Assembly (NCBI RefSeq): GCF_024662015.1
Contig: NZ_CP102480.1
Coordinates: 2,142,501-2,206,500, forward strand
DNA: 64,000 nucleotides
From: Nisaea acidiphila
GTDB lineage: Bacteria; Pseudomonadota; Alphaproteobacteria; Thalassobaculales; Thalassobaculaceae
Direction: 5' to 3'
Of the stretch, positions 7,395-15,575 are shown piece after piece. The position numbers and the translations under genes are program-made. The notes below the pieces were generated by a model. It was not told the origin of the DNA. It saw only the letters and a list, made by a program, of their open reading frames with translations, and made no database searches. Numbering within the stretch: the first letter of the stretch is position 1; every line of letters begins with the position of its first letter.

Positions 7395-9047
7395 TCAGAC
7401 CCGCTTGATGTCGTATTCGGGCTTGCGGCCGGTGCCGTATCGGCCGAGCGCGCCCTCGGGGCCGACGGCGTTCGGGCGCTGGAAGATCCAGTTCTGCCAA
7501 GCGGTCAGCCGTCCGAAGATCTTGGTTTCCATGGTCTCGGGCCCGGCAAAGCGGAGGTTGGCCTCCATGCCGGTGAGCGCATCCGGAGAGTAGCTGGCGC
7601 GCTCCTCGAGGAAGATGCGCACCTCGTCTTCCCAGTCGATGTCGTCGAAGATGAAGGTGACGAGACCGAGCTCGTCGGCACGCTCCGCATCCAGACTCTC
7701 GCCGGCATTTTCCTGCGCCGCCTTCAGCGTATCCGGCTCGCCGATGAACCGGGTTTCCAGCCGCGTCAGCCCGTTGCTCATGGGGAACGGGCCGAAATTG
7801 GCCGGGCCGAGCACGATCTCCGCCGGCGGCCGGTTGTCCCCGTCGAGCTGGCCTTCCAGCATGTAGGAACGATCCGAGGCGAACAGCAGCTCGGCGAGCG
7901 AGCCGGCGAAGCAGCTTCCCGGCTCGACCAGCGCGACCAGCGAGCGGGAGGTGACATCGACGCGTTTCATCACCCGCTTCCAGTAGAGCAGGATCTCGCG
8001 GGCGAGCCAGTTGTCCCGGTTGGCGGCGAGAAAAGCGTCATGCGCCAGAACCTTGGCGCCGTCGCCCACGGTCTTGAAGATCAGCGTGCCGATCTCAAGC
8101 TCGTTCAGGCGCAGATGCAGGATCGCGTCGTCCAGCTCGCGGCAGAGCTTCAGCAGCCAGTAATCGGTTCCGAGCGCGGCCAGCGCGGCCACATCCGCCG
8201 GGGCGTCCGCTTCCGGTCCCTTGAGCAGAATGGTCGCGTTGCGCTCGTCGCGGTCGATCTCGACCGTGACCAGATCGTAGCGCATCAGATCGCCGTCGAT
8301 CTCGCGCTCGATCTTCGGGAACGCGATCCCCTTCGAATCCGCCGGGCGGTCGGAGCTTTCCGCCATCGCGGCGACCCGGGCGGCAACAACCTCATCGAAT
8401 TTCGAGTTCGGGGCGACCTCGTCGACCAGGTGCCAATCGGCGGCGCGCTTGCCCTTGATCCCTTCCTCGATGGCGCAGAACACGTCCGCGCGGTCGCGGC
8501 GCACCTTGCGCTTGTCGGTGACGCGAGTGAGACCGCCCGTGCCGGGCAGCACGGCGAGCAGCGGCGCTTCCGGCAGGGCGACCGAGGAGGAGCCGTCATC
8601 GGTCAGGATGATGTGGTCGGTCGCCAGCGCCAGCTCGTAGCCGCCGCCGGCGCAGGCCCCGGTTACCGCCGCGAGGTATTTCTGGCCGGACTCGGCACTC
8701 GCCTCTTCCATATAGTTCCGGGTCTCGTTGGTGAACTTGCAGAAATTCACCTTGTGGGCATGGGCCGCGCCCGCAAGCATGCGGATATTGGCGCCGGCGC
8801 AGAATACCCGGTCCTTGGCCGAGCGGAGCACCACGACCTTGACCTCGGGATGCTCGAAACGCAGACGCTGGATCGCGTCATACAGCTCGATATCGACACC
8901 GAGATCGTAGGAATTGAGCTTCAGCTCGTAACCGTCGAACAGCCCGCCGTTCTCGTCTACATCCATGATGAGGTCGGCCCTCCGGCCGTCGAATTCCAGC
9001 TTCCAGTGCTTGTAGCGGGACGGATCGGTCCGGAAATCGATCATCAT
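7395..9047 (-). CDS. boxC: BoxC, 2,3-epoxybenzoyl-CoA dihydrolase
   Basis: This 550-residue enoyl-CoA hydratase-fold enzyme opens the ring of 2,3-epoxybenzoyl-CoA by hydrolysis, yielding 3,4-dehydroadipyl-CoA semialdehyde and formate. The crotonase-like signature is seen in VFCAGANIRML and in TGACAGGGYELALATDHII, which form the oxyanion-hole region, followed by LPGTGGLTR. Two crotonase-like halves are expected for BoxC, in line with the length. The frame is open to 9131, but ATG 9047 follows a GGAGAGG stretch and is chosen. It is the first gene of boxC-boxB. The formate it releases may feed the formate dehydrogenase encoded 7 kb away, which is inference. Confidence 0.93.
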   Translation of the reverse strand: MMIDFRTDPSRYKHWKLEFDGRRADLIMDVDENGGLFDGYELKLNSYDLGVDIELYDAIQRLRFEHPEVKVVVLRSAKDRVFCAGANIRMLAGAAHAHKVNFCKFTNETRNYMEEASAESGQKYLAAVTGACAGGGYELALATDHIILTDDGSSSVALPEAPLLAVLPGTGGLTRVTDKRKVRRDRADVFCAIEEGIKGKRAADWHLVDEVAPNSKFDEVVAARVAAMAESSDRPADSKGIAFPKIEREIDGDLMRYDLVTVEIDRDERNATILLKGPEADAPADVAALAALGTDYWLLKLCRELDDAILHLRLNELEIGTLIFKTVGDGAKVLAHDAFLAANRDNWLAREILLYWKRVMKRVDVTSRSLVALVEPGSCFAGSLAELLFASDRSYMLEGQLDGDNRPPAEIVLGPANFGPFPMSNGLTRLETRFIGEPDTLKAAQENAGESLDAERADELGLVTFIFDDIDWEDEVRIFLEERASYSPDALTGMEANLRFAGPETMETKIFGRLTAWQNWIFQRPNAVGPEGALGRYGTGRKPEYDIKRV

Positions 9048-9100
9048 TGCAGCGCCTCTCCCAATTGCCCGCCTTCGGCCGGGCCGGTTTCTTGTCGCGT

Positions 9101-9144
9101 GGCAATATAATGCAATCTCGGAATTTGACATGCATTATTTTGCA
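9101..9144. promoter_or_regulatory. Two BoxR/BzdR-like TGCA-N6-TGCA operator boxes upstream of boxC
   Basis: A perfect TGCA-N6-TGCA element occurs at 9131-9144, embedded in a perfect inverted repeat GACATGCA (9127-9134) and TGCATGTC (9141-9148). A degenerate copy, GGCA-N6-TGCA, is at 9101-9114, exactly 30 bp away (about three helical turns). From memory, BzdR and BoxR, the benzoyl-CoA-responsive repressors of Azoarcus, recognise TGCA repeats spaced by 6 bases. The pair lies 54-97 bases upstream of the boxC start codon, so control of boxCB by a BoxR-like regulator encoded elsewhere is plausible. Confidence 0.6.
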
Positions 9145-9243
9145 TGTCGGGTCGTAAAGCCTTCGGAAACCCGGCGCAACAGAGAGATCCGCAATACGGA
9201 AATTCGACTGGTCTGCGAAATTTTCTGCGTGTAGCGTAAAATT

Positions 9244-9951
9244 ATGCAGGATTTTGCAGCATCCTTCTCGCTGGCCTTCAGCCTGATCTTCTCGGCGGAC
9301 CCGGAACTCGCCGAAATCGTGCTGCTGTCCCTCAAGGTCAGTCTCTCGGCGACGCTGGCAGCCTCGGCCATCGGCATGTCGCTCGGCGCGGCCATCGCGA
9401 TTTTCCGCTTTCCGGGCCGCGGCGCGATCCTGGTGATCGCCAATGCCATGATGGGATTGCCGCCGGTCGTGGTCGGCCTCGCCATCTACATGCTGCTCTC
9501 GAATGCGGGGCCGCTCGGTGGGTTCGGGCTGCTCTATTCTCCGACCGCGATGATCATCGCGCAGACCGTGCTGGTGACACCGATCGCGACAGCGCTGACC
9601 CGGCAGGTCATTGCCGATCTGCACGGGGAATACGACGAACAGCTCCGCTCCCTCGCCCTCGGTCCGGTCGATACGCTCACCACCCTGCTCTGGGATGCCC
9701 GGTTCTCGCTGATCACCGTTGCGCTGGCCGGGTTCGGTAGGGCCATCGCCGAGGTCGGTGCCGTCATCATCGTCGGCGGCAACATCAATCACGTCACCCG
9801 GGTGATGACCACGGCGATCGCGCTGGAAACTTCGAAAGGCGACCTTGCCCTTGCCCTCGCGCTCGGACTGATCCTGATCGGCATCTCGATTGCAGTGAAT
9901 GCCGCGCTGATGGCGCTCAAGGGCACGGCCAGGCGGTTCGCCTATGAATAA
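9244..9951 (+). CDS. tupB: TupB, tungstate ABC transporter permease
   Basis: This 235-residue inner-membrane permease has five to six hydrophobic segments and the cytoplasmic EAA-like loop LHGEYDEQLRSLALGPVDTL, which docks the ATPase. The MMGLPPVVVGLAIYMLLS segment and GRAIAEVGAVIIVGGNI are typical of TupB/WtpB-like permeases. It is assigned to tungstate because of the TupA-type binding protein two genes downstream. No convincing ribosome-binding site precedes ATG 9244, so a leaderless transcript or a slightly different start is possible. The gene is divergent from boxC and overlaps tupC by 8 bases. Confidence 0.85.
   Translation: MQDFAASFSLAFSLIFSADPELAEIVLLSLKVSLSATLAASAIGMSLGAAIAIFRFPGRGAILVIANAMMGLPPVVVGLAIYMLLSNAGPLGGFGLLYSPTAMIIAQTVLVTPIATALTRQVIADLHGEYDEQLRSLALGPVDTLTTLLWDARFSLITVALAGFGRAIAEVGAVIIVGGNINHVTRVMTTAIALETSKGDLALALALGLILIGISIAVNAALMALKGTARRFAYE
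9245..9258. promoter_or_regulatory. Third TGCA-N6-TGCA box, over the tupB start codon
   Basis: TGCA at 9245-9248 and TGCA at 9255-9258 have the same N6 spacing as the boxC boxes. The first base of the element is the T of the tupB ATG. It may be a third operator of the box promoter region, a link between benzoate and tungstate genes, or chance. The element also encodes the start of TupB (MQDFA), so coding constraint could contribute. Confidence 0.35.
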
Positions 9952-10729
9952 CCTGCCCGAGAAAGTCAGCCGGAACGCCTCCTTCACCCGGCAGAACCTG
10001 GTGCTGCCGATGCGCGCGGAGGATCTCCGCTACGCACCCGACGGCGTCGCCCTGTTGCACGACGTCTCGCTGCAGATCGCCGAAGGCGGGGTCAGCATGA
10101 TCCTCGGCGCGAACGGTGCCGGCAAAAGCATCCTGATGCGGATCCTGCACGGTCTGATTACGCCTCACGGAGGCCGCGTGCTCTGGCGCGGCGGAGAGGC
10201 GACCGACGCCGTCCGGCGGCGCCAGGCGATGGTGTTCCAGAAACCGGTCCTGCTCCGGCGTTCCGTTGCCGCAAATATGGAGCACGCGCTGAAAGCCGCC
10301 GGCGTCGCGCGCGGCGACCGCGGTCCCCGCATTGAGGCGGCCCTTCAAGAAGCCGGGATCGCGCATCTGGCAAAACGCCCGGCGCGGGTCCTCTCCGGCG
10401 GCGAACAACAGCGCCTCGCGGTTGCCCGCGCGCTCAGCCTGCGGCCGGACGTTCTGTTCCTCGACGAGCCGACAGCCAGCCTCGACCCGGCCTCCACCGC
10501 GGCCATCGAGGCGCTGATCCTCGCCGCCGACAGGCGCGGCTGCAAGGTGGTGATGATCAGTCACGACCTGCATCAGGCGCAGCGCCTCGCAGGCGAGATC
10601 GTCTTCATGGATCGCGGCCGGATCACCGAACAAAGCGCCGCCGAAACCTTCTTCGAGCAGCCGGCCAGTACCGCGGCGCGCGATTTTCTTGCCGGACGGC
10701 TGCATCTGCCGGACGGCACGACATCCTGA
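9944..10729 (+). CDS. tupC: TupC, tungstate ABC transporter ATP-binding protein
   Basis: The product has 261 residues with a complete ABC ATPase set: Walker A GANGAGKS (around residue 57), a Q-loop in MVFQKP, signature LSGGEQQR, Walker B VLFLDEPTASLD and switch histidine MISHDLHQ. It energises tungstate import through TupB. The N-terminal 25 residues are an extension before the usual start of the fold; an internal ATG before RAEDLRYAPDG (10010) could be the true start, but the 8-base overlap with tupB fits translational coupling. The order tupB-tupC-tupA, with the binding protein last, is a variant of the usual tupABC. Confidence 0.87.
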   Translation: MNNLPEKVSRNASFTRQNLVLPMRAEDLRYAPDGVALLHDVSLQIAEGGVSMILGANGAGKSILMRILHGLITPHGGRVLWRGGEATDAVRRRQAMVFQKPVLLRRSVAANMEHALKAAGVARGDRGPRIEAALQEAGIAHLAKRPARVLSGGEQQRLAVARALSLRPDVLFLDEPTASLDPASTAAIEALILAADRRGCKVVMISHDLHQAQRLAGEIVFMDRGRITEQSAAETFFEQPASTAARDFLAGRLHLPDGTTS

Positions 10730-10760
10730 GAGAGAAGACCGAGTTAAGGGAGCGAAGAGA

Positions 10761-11591
10761 ATGAAACATCTGACGAAATTACTTGCCGGGCTGGTGCTGG
10801 CCGCACTGACCGGATTCGGCAGCGCCGGCGGCGCGATTGCCGCCGACAAGTTCATCATCCTGCAGTCGACGACCTCGACGCAGAATTCCGGACTGTTCGA
10901 CTACATGCTGCCGAAATTCACCGGGAAGACCGGGATCGAGGTACGGGTCGTGGCCGTTGGGACCGGCCAGGCGCTGAAGAATGCACGCAACGGCGACGGG
11001 GACGTTCTCTTCGTGCATGCCAAGCCCGCCGAGGAGAAGTTCGTCGCCGAGGGCTTCGGGGTGAAGCGCCAGGACGTCATGTTCAACGACTTCGTCATCG
11101 TCGGCCCGGCCGCCGATCCGGCGAAGGTCGGCGGCATGCGGAATGCACCGGAAGCCCTGAAGATGATCGCCTCGGCGGCGGCTCCCTTCGCGTCGCGCGG
11201 CGACGACAGCGGCACCCACAAGAAGGAAAAGCGGCTCTGGAACGCTGCCGGCGTGGACGCCGCGGCGTCCAGCGGGTCCTGGTATCGCGAGACCGGCTCC
11301 GGCATGGGCGCGACCCTGAACGCCGCCGTCGGCATGGGGGCCTATGCCCTGACCGACCGGGCCACCTGGATCAGCTTCAAGAACAAGGGCGATTTCAAGG
11401 TCCAGGTCGAGGGCGACAAGGCGCTCTTCAACCAGTACGGCGTCATCCTGGTGAACCCGGCCAAACATCCGAACGTGAAGAAGGAAGAGGGCCAGGCCTT
11501 CATCGACTGGGTCACCGGCCCGGACGGTCAGGCCACGATCAACAGCTACAAGCTGAACGGTCAGCAGCTTTTCTTCGCCAACGCGAACTGA
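10761..11591 (+). CDS. tupA: TupA, tungstate-binding periplasmic protein
   Basis: This 276-residue precursor has a signal peptide (MKHLTKLLAGLVLAALTG ... AIAA) and then FIILQSTTSTQNSGLFDYML. The STTSTQNSGL stretch is the oxyanion-binding motif (TTTS-like) of TupA proteins, which bind tungstate with very high affinity and discriminate against molybdate. Later motifs SRGDDSGTHKKE and YRETGSGMGATLN are also family-typical. The start is at 10761, after GGGAGCGAAGAGA; the frame is open upstream into tupC but those codons would precede the signal peptide. It supplies the metal probably used by the adjacent formate dehydrogenase. Confidence 0.9.
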   Translation: MKHLTKLLAGLVLAALTGFGSAGGAIAADKFIILQSTTSTQNSGLFDYMLPKFTGKTGIEVRVVAVGTGQALKNARNGDGDVLFVHAKPAEEKFVAEGFGVKRQDVMFNDFVIVGPAADPAKVGGMRNAPEALKMIASAAAPFASRGDDSGTHKKEKRLWNAAGVDAAASSGSWYRETGSGMGATLNAAVGMGAYALTDRATWISFKNKGDFKVQVEGDKALFNQYGVILVNPAKHPNVKKEEGQAFIDWVTGPDGQATINSYKLNGQQLFFANAN

Positions 11592-11603
11592 CGCTTCAGC
11601 GGT

Positions 11604-11641
11604 TCGGCCGGATCAGGGCGCGTTGTCCCGGATCCGGCCGA
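11604..11641. terminator. Hairpin between convergent tupA and the HTH regulator
   Basis: TCGGCCGGATC (11604-11614) pairs with GATCCGGCCGA (11631-11641), and GGG/CCC within the 16-base loop can extend the fold. It lies 12 bases after the tupA stop and covers the end of the convergent gene. There is no T-run on either side, so a terminator role is only probable. Confidence 0.5.
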
Positions 11642-12503
11642 GCCCGGAAATATCATAGCCCCCGAGTTCCTCCGCCCGAACCCGGAAGAGAGCGGAACGG
11701 GCGAAATCCAGCAAGCTCTGGAAAGGGCGCTCGAAATAGAATTTCCGGCAGACCAGAAGATCGAATTCCTCTTCCACCAGGGGGACAAAGCCGAGATCAC
11801 TCTGCCCCGCCGCAGCCGCCAGCCCGAGCCCGCAATCGGCGCGTCCCGCATGCACCGCCTCCGCCACTTCGGATTCGGTCCTCGCCGGCGGGTCGATCCT
11901 CCTGATATCGGCTTCGCCGAGACCTGACTCGTCCAGCAGCTGGCGCAGGAGGATCTGGCTTCCGGCCATATCCTGACGCGGAATCACCCGGCGCCCCTCA
12001 AGATCCGTGACGGTTGCAATGCCAAGAGGATTCCCGGCGGCGACAATCAGTCCCCGCGACCGTCTGGCCCAGGAAATCAGTACCGCGTCCCGTCTCGGAC
12101 CAAGCGCATCGACGGCATCCAGGTTCCAGCGCACTCCTGCTGCTTCGGGGATATGAATGGCGGCGACCGAGACCTCGCGCCGCTGAAACCGGTGCAGCCC
12201 GTCGAGACTGCCGTCGAATAGCGTCGGCAAAGCCGCGCCGGACTCCCGGATCGCCCAGTCCAGCAAGGGATCGTGACTGCCGGCAACAATGGCCGGGCGC
12301 ATTCCAGATACCTCCGGAACGCCAGCGGAGTCATCCCCTCCTCCGATCCATGCCTCGATCTCGTCGCGCGGGAACAGCAGCTTCCCTGTTACGCGCCGGC
12401 ACGGCACCTCGCCGTCGGCGGCGAGCTGATAAACCTTGCGCTCCTTGACGCGAAGCAAATCGGCAAGTTCACGCACGGTGAGAAAGGCTGGGGCCGCTGT
12501 CAT
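11613..12503 (-). CDS. Excisionase-type HTH regulator with periplasmic-binding-like domain
   Basis: The product has 296 residues. The first 55 residues form an excisionase/MerR-type HTH (FLTVRELADLLRVKERKVYQLAADGEVPCRRVTGKLLFPRDEIEAWI). The rest is a PBP-like oxyanion-sensing domain with VAGSHDPLLDWAIRE, SWARRSRGLIVAAGNPLGI and a GRADCGLGLAAAA stretch, in the style of molybdate/tungstate-linked regulators. Convergent placement next to tupBCA and upstream of the fdh cytochrome genes suggests a tungstate or molybdate sensor. That role is inference. ATG 12503 is used; a TTG at 12566 would add 21 residues of low similarity. Confidence 0.75.
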   Translation of the reverse strand: MTAAPAFLTVRELADLLRVKERKVYQLAADGEVPCRRVTGKLLFPRDEIEAWIGGGDDSAGVPEVSGMRPAIVAGSHDPLLDWAIRESGAALPTLFDGSLDGLHRFQRREVSVAAIHIPEAAGVRWNLDAVDALGPRRDAVLISWARRSRGLIVAAGNPLGIATVTDLEGRRVIPRQDMAGSQILLRQLLDESGLGEADIRRIDPPARTESEVAEAVHAGRADCGLGLAAAAGQSDLGFVPLVEEEFDLLVCRKFYFERPFQSLLDFARSALFRVRAEELGGYDISGLGRIRDNAP

Positions 12504-12573
12504 CTGTTTCGATGGTCCGGAAAAATTGCTCCCATCAGCCTTAATGACGGGATCGGCCAGCGTCAATCCGGCG

Positions 12574-12942
12574 CTATTTAAGAGACAGCGCGAACGCGAC
12601 GATCGCGTCGAGATCGTCCGCGGTCAGATGAATTTCGGCGGCGCTCGGCGGCAGGGGCGTCAGGCGCTCGACCCCTTCCATGCGGATGAAACCGCCATGG
12701 GGCCGCCGGTCGAAGAAGGTGACGAAGCGCTGTTCTCCGTCGGCCAAGGACATCAGCAATTTGAAGGAGGGCGTGCTTCCGATCCCGCCGATACCGTGCG
12801 CCGGATCGATCACATGGCACCGCCCGCAGTGTTGCAGCGAGATCTCCCGCCCCGCCGCGACGAGCGCGGCCTCGTCGGCATGCGCCTCCCCGGCACACAG
12901 GGCGCCAAGAACGAGAATAGCCTGCAGCCGGCGGCGCATCAT
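12574..12942 (-). CDS. Periplasmic c-type cytochrome
   Basis: This 122-residue precursor begins MMRRRLQAILVLGALCAGEAHA, a cleavable signal peptide. The mature part carries one haem-binding CXXCH motif (QHCGRCHVIDPAHGIGGIGSTP); the methionine in FIRMEGVE is a candidate axial ligand. The protein ends shortly after a typical C-terminal helix (LTADDLDAIVAFALSL). Its ATG overlaps the stop of the upstream 43-codon gene by 4 bases. In this cluster it may accept electrons from the formate dehydrogenase or from the WD40-cytochrome c protein. The partner is not known. Confidence 0.85.
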   Translation of the reverse strand: MMRRRLQAILVLGALCAGEAHADEAALVAAGREISLQHCGRCHVIDPAHGIGGIGSTPSFKLLMSLADGEQRFVTFFDRRPHGGFIRMEGVERLTPLPPSAAEIHLTADDLDAIVAFALSLK

Positions 12943-13070
12943 TCGAGCCGGACGTTTCCGGTGCTGGTCTGGTTGACATGCTCGCTGCTGAAATCGAGCT
13001 GACCGAGCCCGAACCAGGCAAGACCGGCACAAACGACGATTCCGATCAGTGAAACAACAAAAGCTTTCAT
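12939..13070 (-). CDS. Small single-span membrane protein in the fdh cluster
   Basis: This 43-codon gene begins MKAFVVSLIGIVVCAGLAWF, one N-terminal hydrophobic helix, and ends in a short polar tail (LDFSSEHVNQTSTGNVRLE) that should face the periplasm. GGAG stands about 10 bases before ATG 13070. It overlaps the downstream cytochrome c gene by 4 bases and lies 13 bases after the WD40-cytochrome gene, a spacing that argues for a real coupled gene rather than a chance frame. It may anchor or assemble one of the two cytochromes. The family is not recognised. Confidence 0.7.
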   Translation of the reverse strand: MKAFVVSLIGIVVCAGLAWFGLGQLDFSSEHVNQTSTGNVRLE

Positions 13071-13083
13071 ATCGAAGGTCTCC

Positions 13084-14406
13084 TCAATTCCGTCCGTATT
13101 GTCGTTCGGCCTCCGCGAGCGCGGCGCGCAGAAAATGCAGAAGGGCTTTCCTGTCCTCGCCACTGCCGAGCCTCTGCAGCGGCATCTTGGTGCCGGGGAC
13201 GACATGCTCCGGCCCCTTTTCGAACAACTCTCCAATGGTCTGTTCGCTCCAGACGATGTCGCTCTCGCGGAGCGCCCTGGAATAGGGATAGCCTTCGACG
13301 CTGCCGACCCGGCGGCCGAAAACGCCGAAGAGCGTTGGCCCGGCCCGATTGCCACCGTCCGGGGCCAGCGTGTGGCAGACCGCGCAGGTGCCGAACAATT
13401 CCGCCCCGCGTGCCGCGAGCGCATCCCCTTCCGGGACGAAAAGCGCCGCTTCCGGCGCGCGCGTGGCACCGATCTCGCGACCGCTTTCCAGGTCCCATCG
13501 CGCAACCTTGGCATCGCGACCGGCGGAGAGCAGCTGTCTCCCGTCCGGCGTGAAGGTGACGGACCAGACCGGTCCCTCGTGACCGCGGAGGGTCTGCAGC
13601 GGGCGACCGTCGGCGAGCGACCAGAGCACGATCTGTCCTTTCGCTCCGCCGGTTGCGAAGCGCTTGCCGTCCAGATCGACATCGATCGAGAGTACCGGCG
13701 CCTCGTGGCCCAGCATAAATCGTCGCTCTTTGCCGCTCTCGAGATCGAACAGCCGGACCGCCTCGTCGGTTCCGGCAACGACCAGCGTGCGTTCGTCCGG
13801 GGCCAGGAACAACTTGTTCACCGGCAATCCGACCTCGGCGAAAATCTCGGGAACCGCATTCGCATCCGGCTCCCAGATGCGGACCGTCCCGTCGTAACCG
13901 GCACTCAACAAGCGCGCGCCGTGCGTCATGAACTGGACCGCGTTCACCGGGCCGGCATGCCCCTTCAGAACCTTGAGCTCTCCGTTGCCGTCCAGCGGGG
14001 CGACATGGATCAGTCCGTCGAACCCCGCGGAGGCGACCCGGCTCCCGTCGGGCGCGACGGCGATCGCGGCCACCCGGCCCCGGTGGCGGGTCAGCAACGC
14101 GGCCGGTTCGGTTTGCCCAAGGGTCCAGAGATAGACCGCGCCGTCATTGCCACCGGAAACCGCGCGCGAAGATCCGGGCACGAAAGCGACGTCGCTGACC
14201 GCCGCGTCGTGGCCATACATCAGACGCCGGGCCCGCTCCTGCGGAAGATCCCAATAGATTACCGAATAATCGAAGCCGGCGGTGAGCGCTGTCATGCCGT
14301 CCGGCGCGACAACGATGGCATGTACCGGCCCGCCATGGCCGATCAGCTCGGCTTCGACAGGCACAGCCGATGCCGTCGCAAACAGAAGAGCGGACGCGAT
14401 CCTCAT
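13084..14406 (-). CDS. WD40 beta-propeller fused to cytochrome c
   Basis: The product has 440 residues. After a signal peptide (MRIASALLFATASAVPVEA) come seven WD40 repeats, each with a GH ... D-x-x-x-x-W/V-x-L pattern (for example LKGHAGPVNAVQF and LRGHEGPVWSVTF), enough for a complete seven-bladed propeller at residues about 20-320. A cytochrome c domain follows, with CAVCH (about residue 358), AGPTLFGVFGRRVG and a methionine in GTKMPLQRL as probable haem ligand. A periplasmic electron-transfer protein with a docking propeller is the natural reading. It follows fdhC after 67 bases and is probably part of the fdh transcript. Confidence 0.85.
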   Translation of the reverse strand: MRIASALLFATASAVPVEAELIGHGGPVHAIVVAPDGMTALTAGFDYSVIYWDLPQERARRLMYGHDAAVSDVAFVPGSSRAVSGGNDGAVYLWTLGQTEPAALLTRHRGRVAAIAVAPDGSRVASAGFDGLIHVAPLDGNGELKVLKGHAGPVNAVQFMTHGARLLSAGYDGTVRIWEPDANAVPEIFAEVGLPVNKLFLAPDERTLVVAGTDEAVRLFDLESGKERRFMLGHEAPVLSIDVDLDGKRFATGGAKGQIVLWSLADGRPLQTLRGHEGPVWSVTFTPDGRQLLSAGRDAKVARWDLESGREIGATRAPEAALFVPEGDALAARGAELFGTCAVCHTLAPDGGNRAGPTLFGVFGRRVGSVEGYPYSRALRESDIVWSEQTIGELFEKGPEHVVPGTKMPLQRLGSGEDRKALLHFLRAALAEAERQYGRN

Positions 14407-14473
14407 CCGGATCGCGCCGCCAGGTTTCAGGGAGGAACCCGCGTTCCCGTGCCCCACCGCAGCCTCGCGCGGG

Positions 14474-15556
14474 CTAGTCCGACCCGGCCGAGGCCTGGCG
14501 CGCCTGAACTTCCTCGACCCAGAGGTCATGGTGCTCCTTGGCCCAGTTCTCGTCGACCATGCCGCTGCCCATGGCGTCGAACGCCCCCTCCATGCCGATG
14601 GAACCGATATAGATATGGGCGATGATGATCACGATCAGGGCGAGCCCCACGATCGAGTGCCAGAGCTGCGAGAGCTGCATCTCCTGCATCACCGTGAGAT
14701 CGGCTGGAAGGTTCGCACCAAACATGTTCAGCACGGCGAAGGTCTTGCCGAACATATGAAGCTCAAAGGGAAAGAGCAGGGCGATCCCGGACGCGCTGAT
14801 CGAGACGCCGCCGAGAATCACCGACCAGAAGATCACCTTCTGGCCCGCGTTGAATTTCTTCGAGGACGGATGCACACCCTTGGTGAACAGGCCCCCGGCC
14901 TTCGCCAGCCAGACCAGGTCCAGGCGGTTCGGAATGTTGTGCTTCACCCAGAGCACGAACATCATCACCACGCCGACCATGAAGGCAAAGGCGATGTAAT
15001 TATGCAGGTACTTGCCCGCGATGGTGATCGCCGAAAAAGCGTCCGGGCCGATCACCGGCAAAAGCGCATAGCGGCCGTACAGCACGTTCAGCCCGGTCAG
15101 CGCGAGGACAACGAAACTGGTCGCCGTCAGCCAGTGGGCAAACCGCTCGACCGAGTTAAAACGCTCTATCAGCTTGCCGCTGAGACCGTGCTCGACCTTG
15201 ATCCGGCCGCGCAGGATGAAGAACAGGCTGAGCAGAATGAGGATGCCGAGAAGCGCCCAGGCGCCGTAGAGCGAAAGCGGCCCGTTGCGGAAGGCCCGCC
15301 AATTGTCCCCCTCGGACTGGATCATGACCCCGGCACGGGCATCGGGGATGGAAACCTGTCCCTGCTGACCCTGACGGACCTGACGCCAGAAATCGGAGTC
15401 GCTTGAGGTTCCGAGCGTGTTGCCGGGTACCTGTCCCGCCTGCTGCGCGGCCGCCTCCGGCACGAGAGCCATGCCGGTCGCCGCAGCGAAACCGGCAAAC
15501 AGGAAAACGGCGAGGGCAATGCCCGCGAGGCGCCCGAAGCAATGTGAACTCGTCAT
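14474..15556 (-). CDS. fdhC: Formate dehydrogenase cytochrome b subunit (gamma)
   Basis: This 360-residue membrane protein has an N-terminal signal-like segment, a periplasmic stretch and four core transmembrane helices. The family motif FNSVERFAHWLTATSFVVLALTG holds the first haem-ligand histidine; further histidines occur in GKYLHNYIAF and SQLWHSIVGLALIVIIIAHIYIG. It takes electrons from FdhA/FdhB into the quinone pool or to cytochromes. The downstream sequence GMVDENWAKEHHDLW is family-typical. ATG 15556 is chosen because it starts the hydrophobic leader; the frame is open upstream to 15856. Confidence 0.9.
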   Translation of the reverse strand: MTSSHCFGRLAGIALAVFLFAGFAAATGMALVPEAAAQQAGQVPGNTLGTSSDSDFWRQVRQGQQGQVSIPDARAGVMIQSEGDNWRAFRNGPLSLYGAWALLGILILLSLFFILRGRIKVEHGLSGKLIERFNSVERFAHWLTATSFVVLALTGLNVLYGRYALLPVIGPDAFSAITIAGKYLHNYIAFAFMVGVVMMFVLWVKHNIPNRLDLVWLAKAGGLFTKGVHPSSKKFNAGQKVIFWSVILGGVSISASGIALLFPFELHMFGKTFAVLNMFGANLPADLTVMQEMQLSQLWHSIVGLALIVIIIAHIYIGSIGMEGAFDAMGSGMVDENWAKEHHDLWVEEVQARQASAGSD

Positions 15557-15575
15557 GCGATTTCCTCCCGGAGGC

